Source of the DNA: Molossus alvarezi
Taxonomy: Eukaryota > Chordata > Mammalia > Chiroptera > Molossidae
Assembly (NCBI GenBank): GCA_037176705.1
Contig: CM073886.1
Coordinates: 127,564,001 to 127,628,000, forward strand
Length of the DNA stretch: 64,000 nucleotides
Direction: 5' to 3'
Part shown: one piece after another, positions 1 through 11,718 of the stretch
How positions within the stretch are numbered: position 1 is the stretch's first letter
How the letters are laid out: the number at the start of each line of letters is the position of its first letter
Translations under genes and position numbers: made by a program
The notes under the pieces: model-generated
Database searches by the model: none
Told to the model about the DNA's origin: nothing
What the model saw: the letters and a program-made list of their open reading frames with translations, nothing else

Positions 1-128
1 CCCTGGTCGGGGTTATGTGGGAGGCAACCAGTCAATGTGTCCCTCTCACGTCGATGTTTCTCTCTCTCCCTTCCACTCTATCTGAAGATAAATAGAAAAA
101 TATTCTCCGGTGAGGATTAAAAAACAAA
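1..128 (+). mobile_element. VES-type SINE, 3' part (cut by window edge)
   Basis: Only the 3' half of a tRNA-derived bat SINE is present; its head lies before the window. The pyrimidine-rich body (TCTCTCTCTCCC, CCACTCTATCTGA) matches the complete copies elsewhere in the window. The tail forms the same small hairpin, here ATTCTC-CGGT-GAGGAT with one G-T wobble, followed by an A-rich end. No upstream target-site duplication can be checked. Confidence 0.85.
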
Positions 129-550
129 AGATTCTGAACACATGTTAGTGTCTCCATTCAACAACAACAACAATGATAATAATAATAGAAACCTAAAGAG
201 GTTAAGGATCTTTTCAAATCCCAATTTACCTTGTGAACGAATGGGTGCACAAGAAAATGCACCGAGTTCTATTTGTGGCAAAATTCATAATTTTCCCACT
301 AAATTATCTCTCCCTTACCAGTTATTCGAACATACTTATCCGCTACTTTTTCTTGGCCAGACACTAGGTACATTCTAAGGCTAGAGAAACGATCACTCTA
401 AATTTCTGAAGGAGAGAAAGATGGCAGTTAAAAATGAATATAAAATGTTTATACCATTTCATGACTGTTTGAAGGGAGGAGGGCTTTTTCTCAGCAACAC
501 TGCTCTGTCCCCATGGGGGGACGTCTTACTGCAGTAAACCTTGGTGGATG
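129..550. other. Unique AT-rich sequence, no gene seen
   Basis: I see a short imperfect CAA/AAT microsatellite near 161-190 and otherwise unique sequence. A 78-codon open frame at 142-378 begins in the microsatellite and shows no protein-like features. Confidence 0.5.
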
Positions 551-554
551 TTGA

Positions 555-1010
555 TGGCTGGCGACGGCTCCCAATGGTTTGTGCTGAGAGACGCTGGTTC
601 TCTGAGTAGGTGGCCGCGGAACCCCTGCGAGTGGCGGTGGTGCGGGGAGTGGAGCCCCAGGCGCTGGCTGCACCCCGGGGTCCTCGGGTTGGGCTGGCTC
701 CCGGGCGGCGGGATTGTGAGAACACGATTTCTGGGCCCGCACCTGAAATGCCCCATTCAGTAGTCTGAAGTGGGGGGTGCGAATTTACTTTTCCTGTAAG
801 TTCGAGGTAAACCGGGGCGCACTTTGCGGACACTGCCCTACGTGGAAGAATGTCGCCTTCTCCTTACACAGACCGGGCAGACACGGAAATACCTGATGCC
901 GTCCCCGGGTGGCTTGTCCGCCAACCACCGGTCACCCTTGGCCGCTCCCCTGAGACCCGTGATCGTCAGTGCAGGAATAGGGAGCCCGAGGACCTGCAAG
1001 ACGCGTGCCC
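555..1010. promoter_or_regulatory. CpG-rich patch, possible CpG island
   Basis: This stretch is GC-rich and keeps many CpG dinucleotides: by hand about 16 between 555 and 745, and more to about 1010. Its surroundings are AT-rich and CpG-poor. The overlapping open frames on both strands are typical of GC-rich DNA and look like no protein I know. It could be an unmethylated regulatory element or promoter, or the remnant of a GC-rich repeat I do not recognise. Confidence 0.35.
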
Positions 1011-3955
1011 ATTGTAGTCTGTCCAGACAAGCATGTTTCAGTGTTCTGAGGTTTTATTTTTACTGACGCACCTCAGAGTTTATTTATGTGTTTACTAAAA
1101 TCAAAGCCAATGTGAGGCGCCCTCCTTCAATGAGAAAATGTCGAGAGTTAAGGAACACAGTGGTCCCTGTTTTCTCGTCACTTCTACATCATAGCCAGTT
1201 GCGTTGGAAACAGGCAGATGTTTGAGATTTGCTGCACATCTGTGGTATGAAGGACACTCATTTACTTCAAAGAGGAGAAGCGGACTCCAGAGAGACACCT
1301 CTCCACGCTGCGGGGGAGCAGGCTGTGTTTTCTGGTACCTGGCACTTAATCCAACCATCAAACTCAATGGGCATCCGTTTCTTTAACTTGAGTGAAGTGA
1401 TAACTAAACATTTCAGCCTCAGACTCGAGTGTTTGGTGTAACGTACAAAATGCACTCAGCCGCAGCCCTAATCTATAGCACTCTGTCCCCGGCCTGATTT
1501 ATGTGCGGTGCTTTGTGGAGGGTTCTCTTTTCATCCGATTTCGCATGGATGCAATGTTTCCTGTCTCACAGCCAAACCAGACTGTAAGGCCTGCAGGGGT
1601 GTTGTGGGCATATAGGTTTAACAAAGCGGAGCGAAGGCAGGAATCCGGGACCACCTGCGTTACCAGCGGCAGCTCTAGAACCACGCGGGGTGGTCAGTGT
1701 CCAGGAGGTCCCATGAGCAGGACACGGGGAAGCGTCTGCGAACAGGACAGCCACAAAGCTTCTGCAAGTGGCGTTCCTTCGAATGGAAGGCGAACGCAGA
1801 GTCGGGGTGGTCGGCGTAGGTAAACAGACCTGGGATGTATTAGTCATGGATGTTACAAACCAAGGGTACTTGCAGGACTCGAACAAGAGGTTTCTGCAAG
1901 TTTACTTCTGGAGCGTGGCAGTGTTCGGAGGTGAAGGGGCTAGTTCACAGCACCAGACATTTTCTGCAAGCTCTTCTAAAACTGTTACCTGTGCGAAGTG
2001 AGATTGGATTGCTGAGACCATGTCATGGAAGGGAACCGTGGAGGAATCAAATTCAGTCGAGTAGCTGTCTGGGTCTATCAATCGTTTTTCTCTTGTGGCT
2101 ATGAACTGTTATTGATCAAGAGCTAAATTATAAAAACCCTTCTGGTTTTTTGATTATATACTCATTAGATCTTTCCAATGTGTCCCAGACTTTCAGTGTG
2201 TGTTATGCGTAATCGTGTCTAAACAAAGTCTGTTATTGTTGATATAGAATATGAGACAGCAGATGCGTTTGATAAACACTTGTAACACTTTTAAGAAAAA
2301 GACTTTCTGCAACACAATAAAAAACAAAAGAACACCATTTTCCGGATTCAGTGGAAGTTATTTATAATCGATAAACAATTATTTTGAGTCTGCATAATTT
2401 CCCCTAAAGGAGTCATTCAATTATAAAAGAGAGAAAATGCCTTCTCTTAATTGGCGTCACCACTCCTTCCTCGCCCTGATCAAGAATCTTGGGATCAAAA
2501 ATGGAAAAAAGAGAACTGAAATGTTTACTATAATACATCCAAGGATTTGTAGGGTGTTACCAAAGGCAATGAAACTGTCAACATGGTCCCTTATAAGTTC
2601 ATTATGCATCTATGCGCTAGCATGTGTTGTACATTTGTTGGAAAAAAAAGTTTTCTAATATTCGCTTTCAGGGTCCCCTTTGCTATAAACAGCTGGGGAG
2701 TCCAAACTGAGTGGGACTTTTTATTGGTCATCGTGTGTCAACTACTTAATCAAGACTTTGCTCCTTCAGCGCGTCACAGAGTTCGTGTTTTAAAAGATTG
2801 CCAAACCGGCTTTATATTTTTCTGTTTCCTGGGAACTCCTTCTCAGAATCCACAGTTCGTGCTTAAATTCACACTTTATGTGGTTTACCTCTTAGAGCAC
2901 AGCCACGTTCCCTGCTCTGCCTTACCTCCTCCACCTGCACAGTGGTCATGTACACTGCTGACATCTTCCCCAGAGATAGCAGAGGTGATGATAGATGACA
3001 GTCTCAGTGAAGACCGTGAACATTTTTATGTCCAGATAGATCTCATTCTAGGCAAAAGCAGCAACTATGGATTTCTTCCAGCTGATTTGCCTTTCCTCCC
3101 CTCGGATATATTTATACCACTGTATCATTAACAATTCATTTTTGTCTTCTAGGCTCATGACCTGGGTTTGATCTCCTTGGGCTGATACACCAATGATCCT
3201 GGTCTTGGAGTTTCATTTGCTCAGCGGTTGGCTTCATGCTGTTCTGTTCCCATGTCGCTCTAGTCCTGGCCTGGCCCTTCCCTGGGGACATGTAGGCATC
3301 AGAGTGACGTTTTCTCTTCTAGTGACATGCTAAGGAGAGAAGGCTGGAGGGCAGGCACATGCTCACTCAGAGTGTGTCTCTGTAAAATATAAATTCTAGG
3401 AAGAGGGTTTCTACAGTAACTTAAAAAAATCACTTTCAGTGGAGAGAGAGCAGAGTATAAATGTTGCAGTTGTCCAAAAATATGTATTAAGTAAAAGTTC
3501 CTATCTGATGCCCGGGATAATGCAGCTCACTTTTGTATCCACATCAGACAGCCGTGTCACTGGGCTCAGACTGCATGGGAGTGCCAAGTGACCGTCCGGT
3601 GGGATGAAGACTGTGTCCCTCATCAGCCCGTCTAGCGTATTTTCCAATATAGTTTAGCTTCAACATGCTGCTGAAAATTATGCCAGGATAGAGACTTCTT
3701 TAGATTGTGGCTCATAATCCCTGCTCTTAGCATATCAGATATTATACTATAATTTAAAAAACAACACTCTGGAAACCAAAGAAACGAGAACCTACAGGAT
3801 GATACCGTCGGGAGGGGCAGTAGAGCAATCTCCTCTCTTCTAGCAGTCAAGGAGTCCTCTTGGGAAAGAAATGTCCACACTGAGGCATGAAACATGAGTA
3901 GGTATCACCCAAGGAATTCAAAGAACCCCTGTATTTATGAATCACAGAGGTCCAG
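1011..3955. other. Unique sequence, no recognisable gene
   Basis: I recognise no repeat or exon here. The 182-codon frame at 2583-3131 and the 106-codon frames near 1503-1886 have no recognisable domain and are best read as chance. The stretch 2290-2440 is AT-rich with TAATTT and ATCGAT-like words and could be conserved non-coding DNA, but this cannot be judged from one sequence. Confidence 0.5.
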
Positions 3956-4110
3956 GGGGCATGTGGTTTGAGACGAGGCAGAGAGGCAGGCAGGGGCCAG
4001 AGAATGTGGGAGCTTAAAAGCTGGGTGCAGGAGTCTGTTTATCCTGAGGGACATGGGGAACGATTGAAGACATTTCAACAGGGGTGTCACATGAGTAGAT
4101 TTGCATTTTT
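3956..4110. repeat. Ancient L2-like repeat, left piece
   Basis: Degenerate sequence (GGCAGGGGCCAGAGAATGTG and a GGGGTGTCACATGA motif) resembles a mammalian-wide ancient repeat, probably L2. The same repeat resumes at 4898-4930 and again after 5205, because an L1 and then a SINE inserted into it. Confidence 0.5.
4096..4110 (+). repeat. Target-site duplication of the 4111-4897 L1 (left)
   Basis: TAGATTTGCATTTTT occurs here and again at 4898-4912. The two identical 15-bp copies bracket the L1 fragment. Confidence 0.9.
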
Positions 4111-4897
4111 TTTTTTTTTTTATAAATTATTTATTTATTTTTTTGTTACAGATATTTTACCTTTTTTACCCCATTGGCACCCCCCTCCCCACCCCTCCCC
4201 CGCCCCATCCCAGGCTTAGTTGTCCATGTCCATTGGTCATGCATACATGCATATAAGTTCTGTGGTTTATCTCTTCCCACCGCCCCCCCCCCCCTTCTTC
4301 TGAGGTCAGTCTGTGCCCTACTTCCATGTGTCTGGGTCTACTGTATTCCTCAGACTGTTATGTTCATTATATTCCGTATATAAGTGAGATCATGTGGTAT
4401 TTGTCTTTTTCTGCTTGGCTTCTTTCACTTAGGATAATACTTTCCAGGTCCCTCGATGTCGTCTCAAAGGATAAGAGATCTTTCTTTCTTACCGCTGCAT
4501 AGTACTCCATTGTGTATATGTACCACAGCTTTTTTATCCATTCGTCTACTGATGGACACTTGGGCTGTTTCCAGATCTTAGCTATTGTAAATAGTGCTGC
4601 TATGAACATGGGGGTACATATATTCTTCCTGATTGGTGTTTCAGGCTTCTTAGGGTATATTCCTAGCAGTGGGATCACTGGGTCAAATGGAAGTTCAATT
4701 TTTAATTTTTTGAGGTAACACCATATTGTTTTCCATAGTGGCTGCACCAGTCTGCATTCCCCCCAGCAGTGTACTAGAGTCCCCTTTTCTCCACACCCTC
4801 GCCAACACTTGTTGTTTGATGATTTGTTGATGGCAGCCATTCTGACAGGTGTGAGGTGATACCTCATTGTTGTTTTAATTTGCACCTCTCTGATTTT
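4111..4897 (-). mobile_element. L1 LINE, 5'-truncated
   Basis: The insertion is flanked by a perfect 15-bp duplication and has its poly(A) (read as T on the plus strand) at 4111-4122. On the minus strand it holds the end of L1 ORF2 and the 3'UTR, and it aligns by eye with the 3' end of the full-length L1 at 48620-57384. Everything upstream of the last part of ORF2 is missing. The site read on the minus strand is TT/AAAAATGC, a typical L1 endonuclease target. Confidence 0.95.
4367..4885 (-). pseudogene. L1 ORF2 C-terminal fragment (172 codons)
   Basis: This open frame is the C-terminal end of the L1 ORF2 protein, beyond the reverse transcriptase. It includes the cysteine-bearing stretch [17 protein letters not shown], then [14 protein letters not shown] and [19 protein letters not shown], and ends HMISLIYGI, matching the natural C terminus of the larger copy at 48876. 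It lacks the endonuclease and reverse transcriptase and lies in a truncated insertion, so it is a dead fragment. The open frame reflects youth, not host function. Confidence 0.9.
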
Positions 4898-4912
4898 TAG
4901 ATTTGCATTTTT
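4898..4912 (+). repeat. Target-site duplication of the 4111-4897 L1 (right)
   Basis: Second copy of the duplication at 4096-4110. It is followed directly by the first copy of the SINE duplication (4913-4930), so two insertions landed within about 20 bp of each other. Confidence 0.9.
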
Positions 4913-4930
4913 AAAGACCTTGACTGTTGA

Positions 4931-5187
4931 GCCCTGGCTGGTTTGGCTCAGCGGTTAGAGTGTCCACCTGCGGTCCGGAGAGGCCCGGGTTCGGTTCCCG
5001 CTAAGGGCATGTACCTCGGTTGCAGTTTGTCCCCGGCCCTGGTTGGTCGTGCGGGTGGCGGCCACTCGATGTGTCCCTTTCACATCGATGTTTCCCTCTC
5101 TCTCTCTCTTCCTCTCTCTCCCTTCCACTCTGTCTGTACAAAAAATGGAAAAATGTCCTCGGATGAGGATTAAAAAAATAAATAAAT
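4931..5187 (+). mobile_element. VES-type SINE, full length
   Basis: This complete tRNA-derived SINE has an A-box-like GGCTCAGCGGTTAGAG, a B-box-like GGTTCGGTTCCC, a CT-rich body, and a tail with TCCTC-GGAT-GAGGA followed by A-rich sequence. It is flanked by a perfect 18-bp duplication, AAAGACCTTGACTGTTGA, at 4913-4930 and 5188-5205. The RNA would be made by RNA polymerase III and copied by L1 machinery. Confidence 0.97.
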
Positions 5188-5434
5188 AAAGACCTTGACT
5201 GTTGAGGCATGCTGACACATTGATGCCCAGTCTGCAGTGCCAGCTAATTCACAAGCTTCTTCTAGGAACACATACTGAATTACTAAGAGGTGGCAACGAT
5301 TAGGTATTTAGTGAGGACTCACCTGAGTGGTGAGCCCAGGGGTGACAGGAAGCATTACAAGGTATAAGACACATGCACAGAGGGAGACAGAATGATGTTT
5401 TTGGGAGAAAAAGACCAAACTAGCTGCTTTCACA

Positions 5435-5605
5435 TACGTGTGTGAACTCATTTAGTTTCCACAATTCATCTTGCAAAAGGGAAAACTGAAATTCAGCAGT
5501 TGAGAGGTTAAGAGAAGTTAATTTGCCCAAGATCCCATGGGAGAGTAGGATTTTAATTCCGATTCTCCCACTTGTATGTTTGATTCTCTTTCTAATAGAG
5601 AGGTG
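5435..5605 (-). repeat. MIR SINE remnant
   Basis: Words such as GGGAAAACTGAAATTCAG, GAGAGGTTAAG and TTTGCCCAAGATCCCA match the MIR consensus read in reverse. The copy is diverged and has no visible target-site duplication, as expected for its age. Confidence 0.75.
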
Positions 5606-5984
5606 CCTTTTCTAATAGAGCATCTTGTCCTTAAAGGGAGAAATGTGTGTGCGAATGGAAGTGTAGTACACCCTAAGAAGGCAGAACTTAGCTTTTATCA
5701 TAATTCTGCCAGTGGCTAATCCTTAACGAATGATAGGTATCCGAACTCAAATGCTTCCTTCCCAGCAGGAGATCTATATGATGTTCTCTAGTGAATGGAT
5801 GTTTGTGTGATTTTTCAGGGCAGGACATGACTAGCATTTCTGGGTTCTCCCCTTCCAGGGATCTTCCCGTATAATATGCACGCACACTGTCATTGCTGAA
5901 CCACGTCCACATTTCCTTCGTATAGTCAGCACGCCTTTGATCCTTCTGAATGTATTGAGAAGCTTGATTAGCCCTTCATTATTT

Positions 5985-6095
5985 TGTTACTCATTTCACA
6001 AATGTTTATTGAGAGTCTAAGTTGCAGGTGCTGTTCAAGGTGCTGGAACCGCAGTGAACAAAAGAGACACATTCCTTGGCTCTCATTTGAATTTG
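5985..6095. repeat. Ancient L2-like repeat fragment
   Basis: ACAAATGTTTATTGAGAG, then GTGCTGTTCAAGGTGCTGGA and GCAGTGAACAAAAGAGACA, resemble a common mammalian-wide repeat that I believe is L2-related. Confidence 0.5.
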
Positions 6096-6489
6096 AGTAT
6101 TTTGGTTTCTGAGACTTCTGTGCCAATTGATCACTGATCTCAAGTTGATTCAAACTTTCCACTTTTAAATTTCGAGGGCTTACATCTACCCTCCATTTCT
6201 CTTCCTTTTCTCTGGATCGTTCTAGAATGTCGAGATTGGTGAACACGTGCACACTATCCATCAATACACTTGGCATTTTAAAGATTTTGATTCTCTCTTC
6301 ATAGCCTTTACTACCCCAATGAGAAGAGTATTGCTGCTCTTCTCTTTTGATTAAGCATGCTGTGGCCCTCGACAAATGCTTACCCTCTGGCTTCATACTT
6401 GTTCTTTCTGACAAAATGTCCTCCTATACTCTAATTCTTTTTAAGCAACATTGAAGATAACTTACTGTCCTGTTAATGTCATATTTTTA

Positions 6490-6695
6490 AAAGATTTTAT
6501 TTTTCTTTATTGATTTTAGAGAGAGGCAGAGAGAGATAAAAGTATCAGTGAGAGAGAGCATTGATTGGTCACCTCCTGCATGCCCTCCATTGGGGATTTG
6601 GCCCACAACCTGGGCATGTGCCCTGACAGGGAAGCGAACCAGCGACGTCTTGGGGCATGGGTCGATGCTCAACCACTGAGCCACACTGGCCGGGC
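6490..6695 (-). mobile_element. VES-type SINE, plain A-tail subtype
   Basis: Read on the minus strand, a GCCCGGCCAGTGTGGCTCAG head leads to B-box-like sequence and a CT-rich body. The tail is AATCAATAAAG-like and lacks the CCTC/GAGG hairpin of most other copies. Flanks CTGTTAATGTCATA (6471) and CTGTTATGTCATTT (6696) form an imperfect duplication. The copy looks older than the hairpin-tailed ones. Confidence 0.9.
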
Positions 6696-6713
6696 CTGTT
6701 ATGTCATTTTTTA

Positions 6714-9700
6714 AACATAGGATGATGTGTCTGCATTTGTAGCATGAGTAATTGAGTGAATTCAAGCCAGATCTCAGCATTTCGTGAAATATGTTTCTAA
6801 ACCACATGAGTTCAATTTCAAAGAGCTGATGTAACAATCTCCATCCCTGAATTAGATAAGAAGAGGTTAATTATTCTTAAAGGATACATATTATAGCTTA
6901 AATACTTTGAGTTAACAGAGTTGAGTGCTAGCTGGTGATGATTTCAACCATTCTCTGTATCTTGCCTAGTTATCCACACTGTGATATTTGCCTCATGGTT
7001 TATTAGTGTATAATAAAATTCCTGTATTATACCTGGGAAAGAGTGTTCAGACATTGAAATAATGTTGAGTTGACATATTTATCTATAGTCCCTACTCAAC
7101 TATTTAAATAATGTACTTGAAGGGATGGAATTACAGTTTTCAAAGACCTAGACGGCAGCAGTCAGGAATGAGCCCTTGACTTGAATTCACTGGTTAGTCA
7201 AGCTTGTTATACAATGGTCCCCCCCCCCTCCCCGTGCTGGTAAGCAAGGAGGGGGTCCTGAAGCGAGATAGCGACTGGAGCTGAGGCTGTGGGGAATGGT
7301 CCAGCTTCTTTGCTCCCACTGGTTGCCAGTTACAGCATTGGTTGACATCACAAATGGGTAGGAAGCAAGGAAGTAAGATTACCAGAGACTAGAGTATTTT
7401 ATGAGAATGATATTTGTTTGCTCTCTAAGTTTGCTGGAACACTGTGCTGGTATCGTTCACACTGGGAATGGGGGCCAAGCTCCTGATTGCAGACTAAGGG
7501 AAGAATCCTTCAGGCATTTAGAATGGCACCTACTTGGAAAACAAAACAGTGCGCATGGACCAGTGTATGGAGACTGTACGTGATGCTCTTGCTGAGTCTG
7601 CATCGTGGTTTTATACAAGGGTAGGAAAATGTTATGTTTACTTTTTATTTTATTTCCCACATTCCACACTCTCAACATTTTTCATATTTCTTTGTTCGTT
7701 TATTTGCTCATCGTAACATAGTGGCCATGTATCTCTGAGGGAAGGACGTCCCGGTGCCCGGGTGCTTTTCCTGATATTCCAGAGTTCAGTACATTTTATG
7801 TGCCGTTGAGACTTTTATTCCAGAGAGACATTATTTTAAGCATATTGTTAGAAAAATTTATCACCTTGTTTTCTGCAGATTTATGCTGTTTCCTAAAGTT
7901 AATGTGCAGTAATTCCCTTCTATGTACTGAGGAAGGAGGAGGGGAAAGAATGAACATAACATTTTAAAAAATGGAAATGTTCAGAGGTGGCCAAGATTCA
8001 TGTCCATGAGGACTGACTGTTGCATCTTTTACTTCTATTAAGACTTAAGAGAAGGAGGGTGCCATTGAAGGAGAATTCCGTTTCCATGCCTCTCGTTGGC
8101 ATCAAATCACTACGACCTCCCATAGAATGCTGTGGCTGACACGATGGGCCTGTCAGGGCAAACAGGTGCACTGCCACGACTCTCGAGGATGGGTCCCAGG
8201 TGCTGCTGCTAGGGAGTGACAGCACCTTTGTGGTCTAGCCCCTGCTCAGAGGTGGGAAGCATCTAGGACTGTGGCAGCCGCGTCAGAAATGGTCTCCCCA
8301 GGAAAATGCCTAGGGGCTGCATCTAACTGATACCCTCAGATCTTCTACCTCAGCAGTGTTGTCAATGGCCCGTGAGAAGCTCCCAGCAGGAATGAAGCTT
8401 TGTCAGTGAGTCTCTTTGGGGAGATGGTGTAGGATTCCTTTGCATAGCAGTGGGCAGGAAAGACATGCAAACTTCTGTTAACACTGAAGATATTTGTGGT
8501 TCTTTACCTGGTATTTGCATATGTAAACTATCCTCTTCAAGTTTTGGAATTAGCTGGGGTCAGTGTTCTTAGTTTTTTGTTTTTAGACATGTAATATTGT
8601 ACGTTTCTTTGGACATTTGGCTAAATCTTACTACTTTCACATTGTATATACTTCTATTCAAATTTTCATGACTAGTTCCATGTATTAATAGTCATGGAAT
8701 GTTACCAGTTACATATTTTTGTTTCTTGGCATTCACAAAAATGTTTGAAATGAAGAGTTTGAGGCAAAACAACCCTATTGGGAATTTATCATAAATGCTA
8801 TAGTATATGTTTAATCGGTCAATTTATAAGATAGGTGTTTTAAAGTCTTGTACAATGTATTTTGAATGTATTTGCTTTAAATAATGTAATGATATATGTT
8901 TGGTGCATGTATGTTTATAACATGTTTTCCTGGTATAATACGTGCCCACTGTCTAGAATGGTGGCTCATGTACATTAAGTGCTTACTATATTTTTACCGA
9001 ATAAAGAGATACATGTGTGAGATGTCCAGAAATAGCCTATCTCTACACTTTAACATACATCCGGTCTCTGTTTCTCTTTTATTTGGAGATCTGTTTCAAA
9101 GATTTTTGTTCTGAGGGAAAATACAGGTTAGGTGTTCAGAGGATCATGGGTGCAACTGTTCCATAGTCCTTTGGTTAAAAACGCTGACAGCCCAAAACTT
9201 TGTAGTTTAATCTGACTCCTACTTCATATGACCACTGATTTAGGCATCTTGATTCTGCTCAGAACACTAATATTTTCCCAGCTCTCCTCAGTTTTTCTAT
9301 CAACCTGGTTTCGTTTGCTTTATGTCTTCCTAAGAAGTTCTCAAAATCCTTGTCTGTTGATGATATCCTTCTCAAATGAACTTTATCAGCTTTCTGAAAT
9401 TAGAAATTTTATTGAACGCTTTTGATCTCTGTGTTTAGTTTTACCTTCAGGTTAAGTGATGCTTTCTTCTATTATATCTTTGAATATTTTATTTCATCTT
9501 CTATGTGTTCTATTCAGAAACAATAACTAGCTACATGGTTTAGCTTCACTGAGTATTTTCCATATAGATCATCTGTTCTCACTTTATTCTTTATTCTTTT
9601 TCTCTGCATTTTGACTATTTATTTTAAGCCTTTGACTCTGAATGTATGACAACTTTTCTAAAAGTTTTAAAAATTTGTTCTTGCATTACTCATTTAAATC

Positions 9701-10930
9701 TTTGTTACATTTCAGTTTATTGCATTACCATATTATTTCTCATCTCTTATCTAGTTCTAACTGTACAATGCAGTTGGGATCTAACATTTTCTCCTCTTTT
9801 CAGGGACAAAGACACTTCAACATATGACCAAATCTAATTTTTACTTGCTGTCTACTTTTCTTTCTTTGATTATAGATTTATTTATAAGTCTTATATTTTA
9901 TTTTTTCTATTTTTGTTTCATCAATGAGGAAAGCATTTCTGCGTTTGCTGCCTTCTCCAGGTAGCAAAATTGGCTCTGTGGACTATACCTGTGCCCACAA
10001 AAGGCCAACTTTATGGGCATGTGGACTGTGCCCTAGTCTCCTGTTATGGTTTAATGCTCTATAGTTGTCATCTTGAAATTCTTAATTTTAATTTTGAATC
10101 TGCACTTTGCAAGTGAAGTTCAGCCGGGCAGTGCAGCATGCATGGAGCCTCAGCTCACACGTCTGGGTCTTTCTATTAGGGTCCCCTGCTCCCCCACTCC
10201 TTGGCACCTGTGCGCCCCTTTTCACCCTGTTCAGTAACCACTGCTGCCCTTTGTGCGTAGTGGGTGCCTCGGCAAAGGTATGAGAATGGTCAGGGTCAGG
10301 TCAGGGTCACGTGGTGTGCGCTCGTGGCCTCTGGGCGTGGGGGATGGACGTGCCTGACCCTGCTCAAGCTGGCCTCCGTGTCGAGGAAGTCGTGCAACCG
10401 GGGTGGACCTCCGACCAGTTCCAGTCTAAACCTTGTGCCTGTCCACATGGAGGCTGCAGCCCCTTAGGACCCCACTCTGTAGAGGGTTAGGACAGCAGGC
10501 CTGTGCAAAGGGGAGATGGACTTGGGCATGCTGGCTATGTTGATTGGCAGCTGGCAGAGGGGGCCATCCCGCAGTAAACAGACCATGTGCGAGGAGTCAC
10601 TGGGTCCCCGGGGTGCCTGAGGCAGCCTAGATACTGTCCTTGTGATCCATTATGCATGATATTAAATAGCGCAGCACCGAAGAAAAGAGAATGTTTTAGA
10701 TCGGAGTACATTTAATGGCACGTTTCTCTGCTTTCTGAACACAGCCCCACATTTTCATTTTGCGCCGAGTTTGACAAATTATGTTCCTGGCCCTCGCCTT
10801 AGAACTCAGCCCAGAGGGCTGGTGTTATGGGTTTAAATTGATCAGTATGGTCATTCAGCTGCCTGAATTGCGTGGATCACAGGAGTAATTCCAGGAATTT
10901 TTGTTTCTGTATAATCGGTTCTTTAACTTG
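6714..10930. other. AT-rich unique sequence, no gene seen
   Basis: I find no exon-like frame or recognisable young repeat. There is a C homopolymer at about 7208-7217. Short frames (60-75 codons) are chance. Pieces near 10035-10110 and 10740-10800 look like an ancient repeat I cannot name. 10130-10600 is more GC-rich. Confidence 0.45.
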
Positions 10931-11718
10931 TACAGTTGCCCCTAAAGAGTAGTGACCCCCTTCCTTTTACGTGTGGTTTTGCCTTCCTTGGTTTCAGTTA
11001 CCTGTAGTCAACTGTGGTAGAGAATTTAAATAAAGCATTCCAGAAATAAACAATTCTTGTTTTAAATTGGGTACCATCTGAGTAGCCGATGAATCTCATG
11101 CCAGCCTGCTCTGTTCTGCCCAGAAAGTGAAACGTCCCTTTGTCCTTGTACCTGCTCTGTATACTTCCCACCAGTTAGTCACCTAGAAGCGGTCTCAATG
11201 ATCAGATTGGTTGTGAGAGACAGAGAAACCACACTCACTTAACTTTTATTATGGTATATTGTTATACTTGTTCTATTTTATTAGTTATTTCTGTTCATCT
11301 CTCTCTCTCTCTCTTTTTTCAATCCTCACCTGAGGACACTTTTTGATATTTTGTTCAGATAGAGCGGGAGGGAGAGAGAGAGATAAACATCGATGTGAAA
11401 GGGACACATGAGGTAGTTGCCACCCACACGACCCAACCAGGGCCGGGGACAAACTGCAACCGAGGTACGTGCCCTTAGCGGGAACCGAACCCGGGTCTCT
11501 CTAGACTGCCGGCCAATGCTCTAACTGCTGAGCCAAACCAGCCAGGGCCTGTTCATCTCTTTATTGTTCCTAATTTATATGTTTAAGTTTATTATAGGTA
11601 TTATATAGTATAGTAAAAAACATGGTATATATATAGGGTTCAGTACTACCCACTGTTTCAGGCATCCACTGGAGGTCTTTGAAACGTATCCTCCACGGAT
11701 AAAGTGGGCTACTATAGT
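10931..11718. mobile_element. Ancient Tigger/pogo-like DNA transposon, interrupted by a SINE
   Basis: Both halves resemble a known mammalian Tc1/mariner (Tigger-type) element. On the left TTGGTTTCAGTTACCTGTAG and CCAGAAATAAACAATTC are diagnostic words; on the right TTTCAGGCATCCACTGGAGG and ATCCTCCACGGATAAAG. The ends show TA-rich boundaries (GTACAGTTGCCC... and ...GGGCTACTATAG). A SINE at 11303-11548 splits it. No transposase frame remains. The family name is from recognition only. Confidence 0.7.
11303..11548 (-). mobile_element. VES-type SINE inside the Tigger-like element
   Basis: The complete minus-strand SINE has its head GCCCTGGCTGGTTTGGCTCA at 11548 and its tail TCCTC-AGGT-GAGGA near 11323-11337. 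The flank CTGTTCATCTCT is repeated at 11291-11302 and 11549-11560 (12 bp). A CT microsatellite has grown next to the tail. Confidence 0.95.

Noticed and set aside
2583..3131. 182-codon plus-strand open frame
   Set aside because: No domain, no family resemblance, no splice or promoter context; composition like the surrounding non-coding DNA.
4940..5010. tRNA-like A-box and B-box sequences in SINE heads, possible tRNA genes
   Set aside because: They sit in SINEs with CT-rich bodies, A-tails and target-site duplications; the cloverleaf is not maintained.
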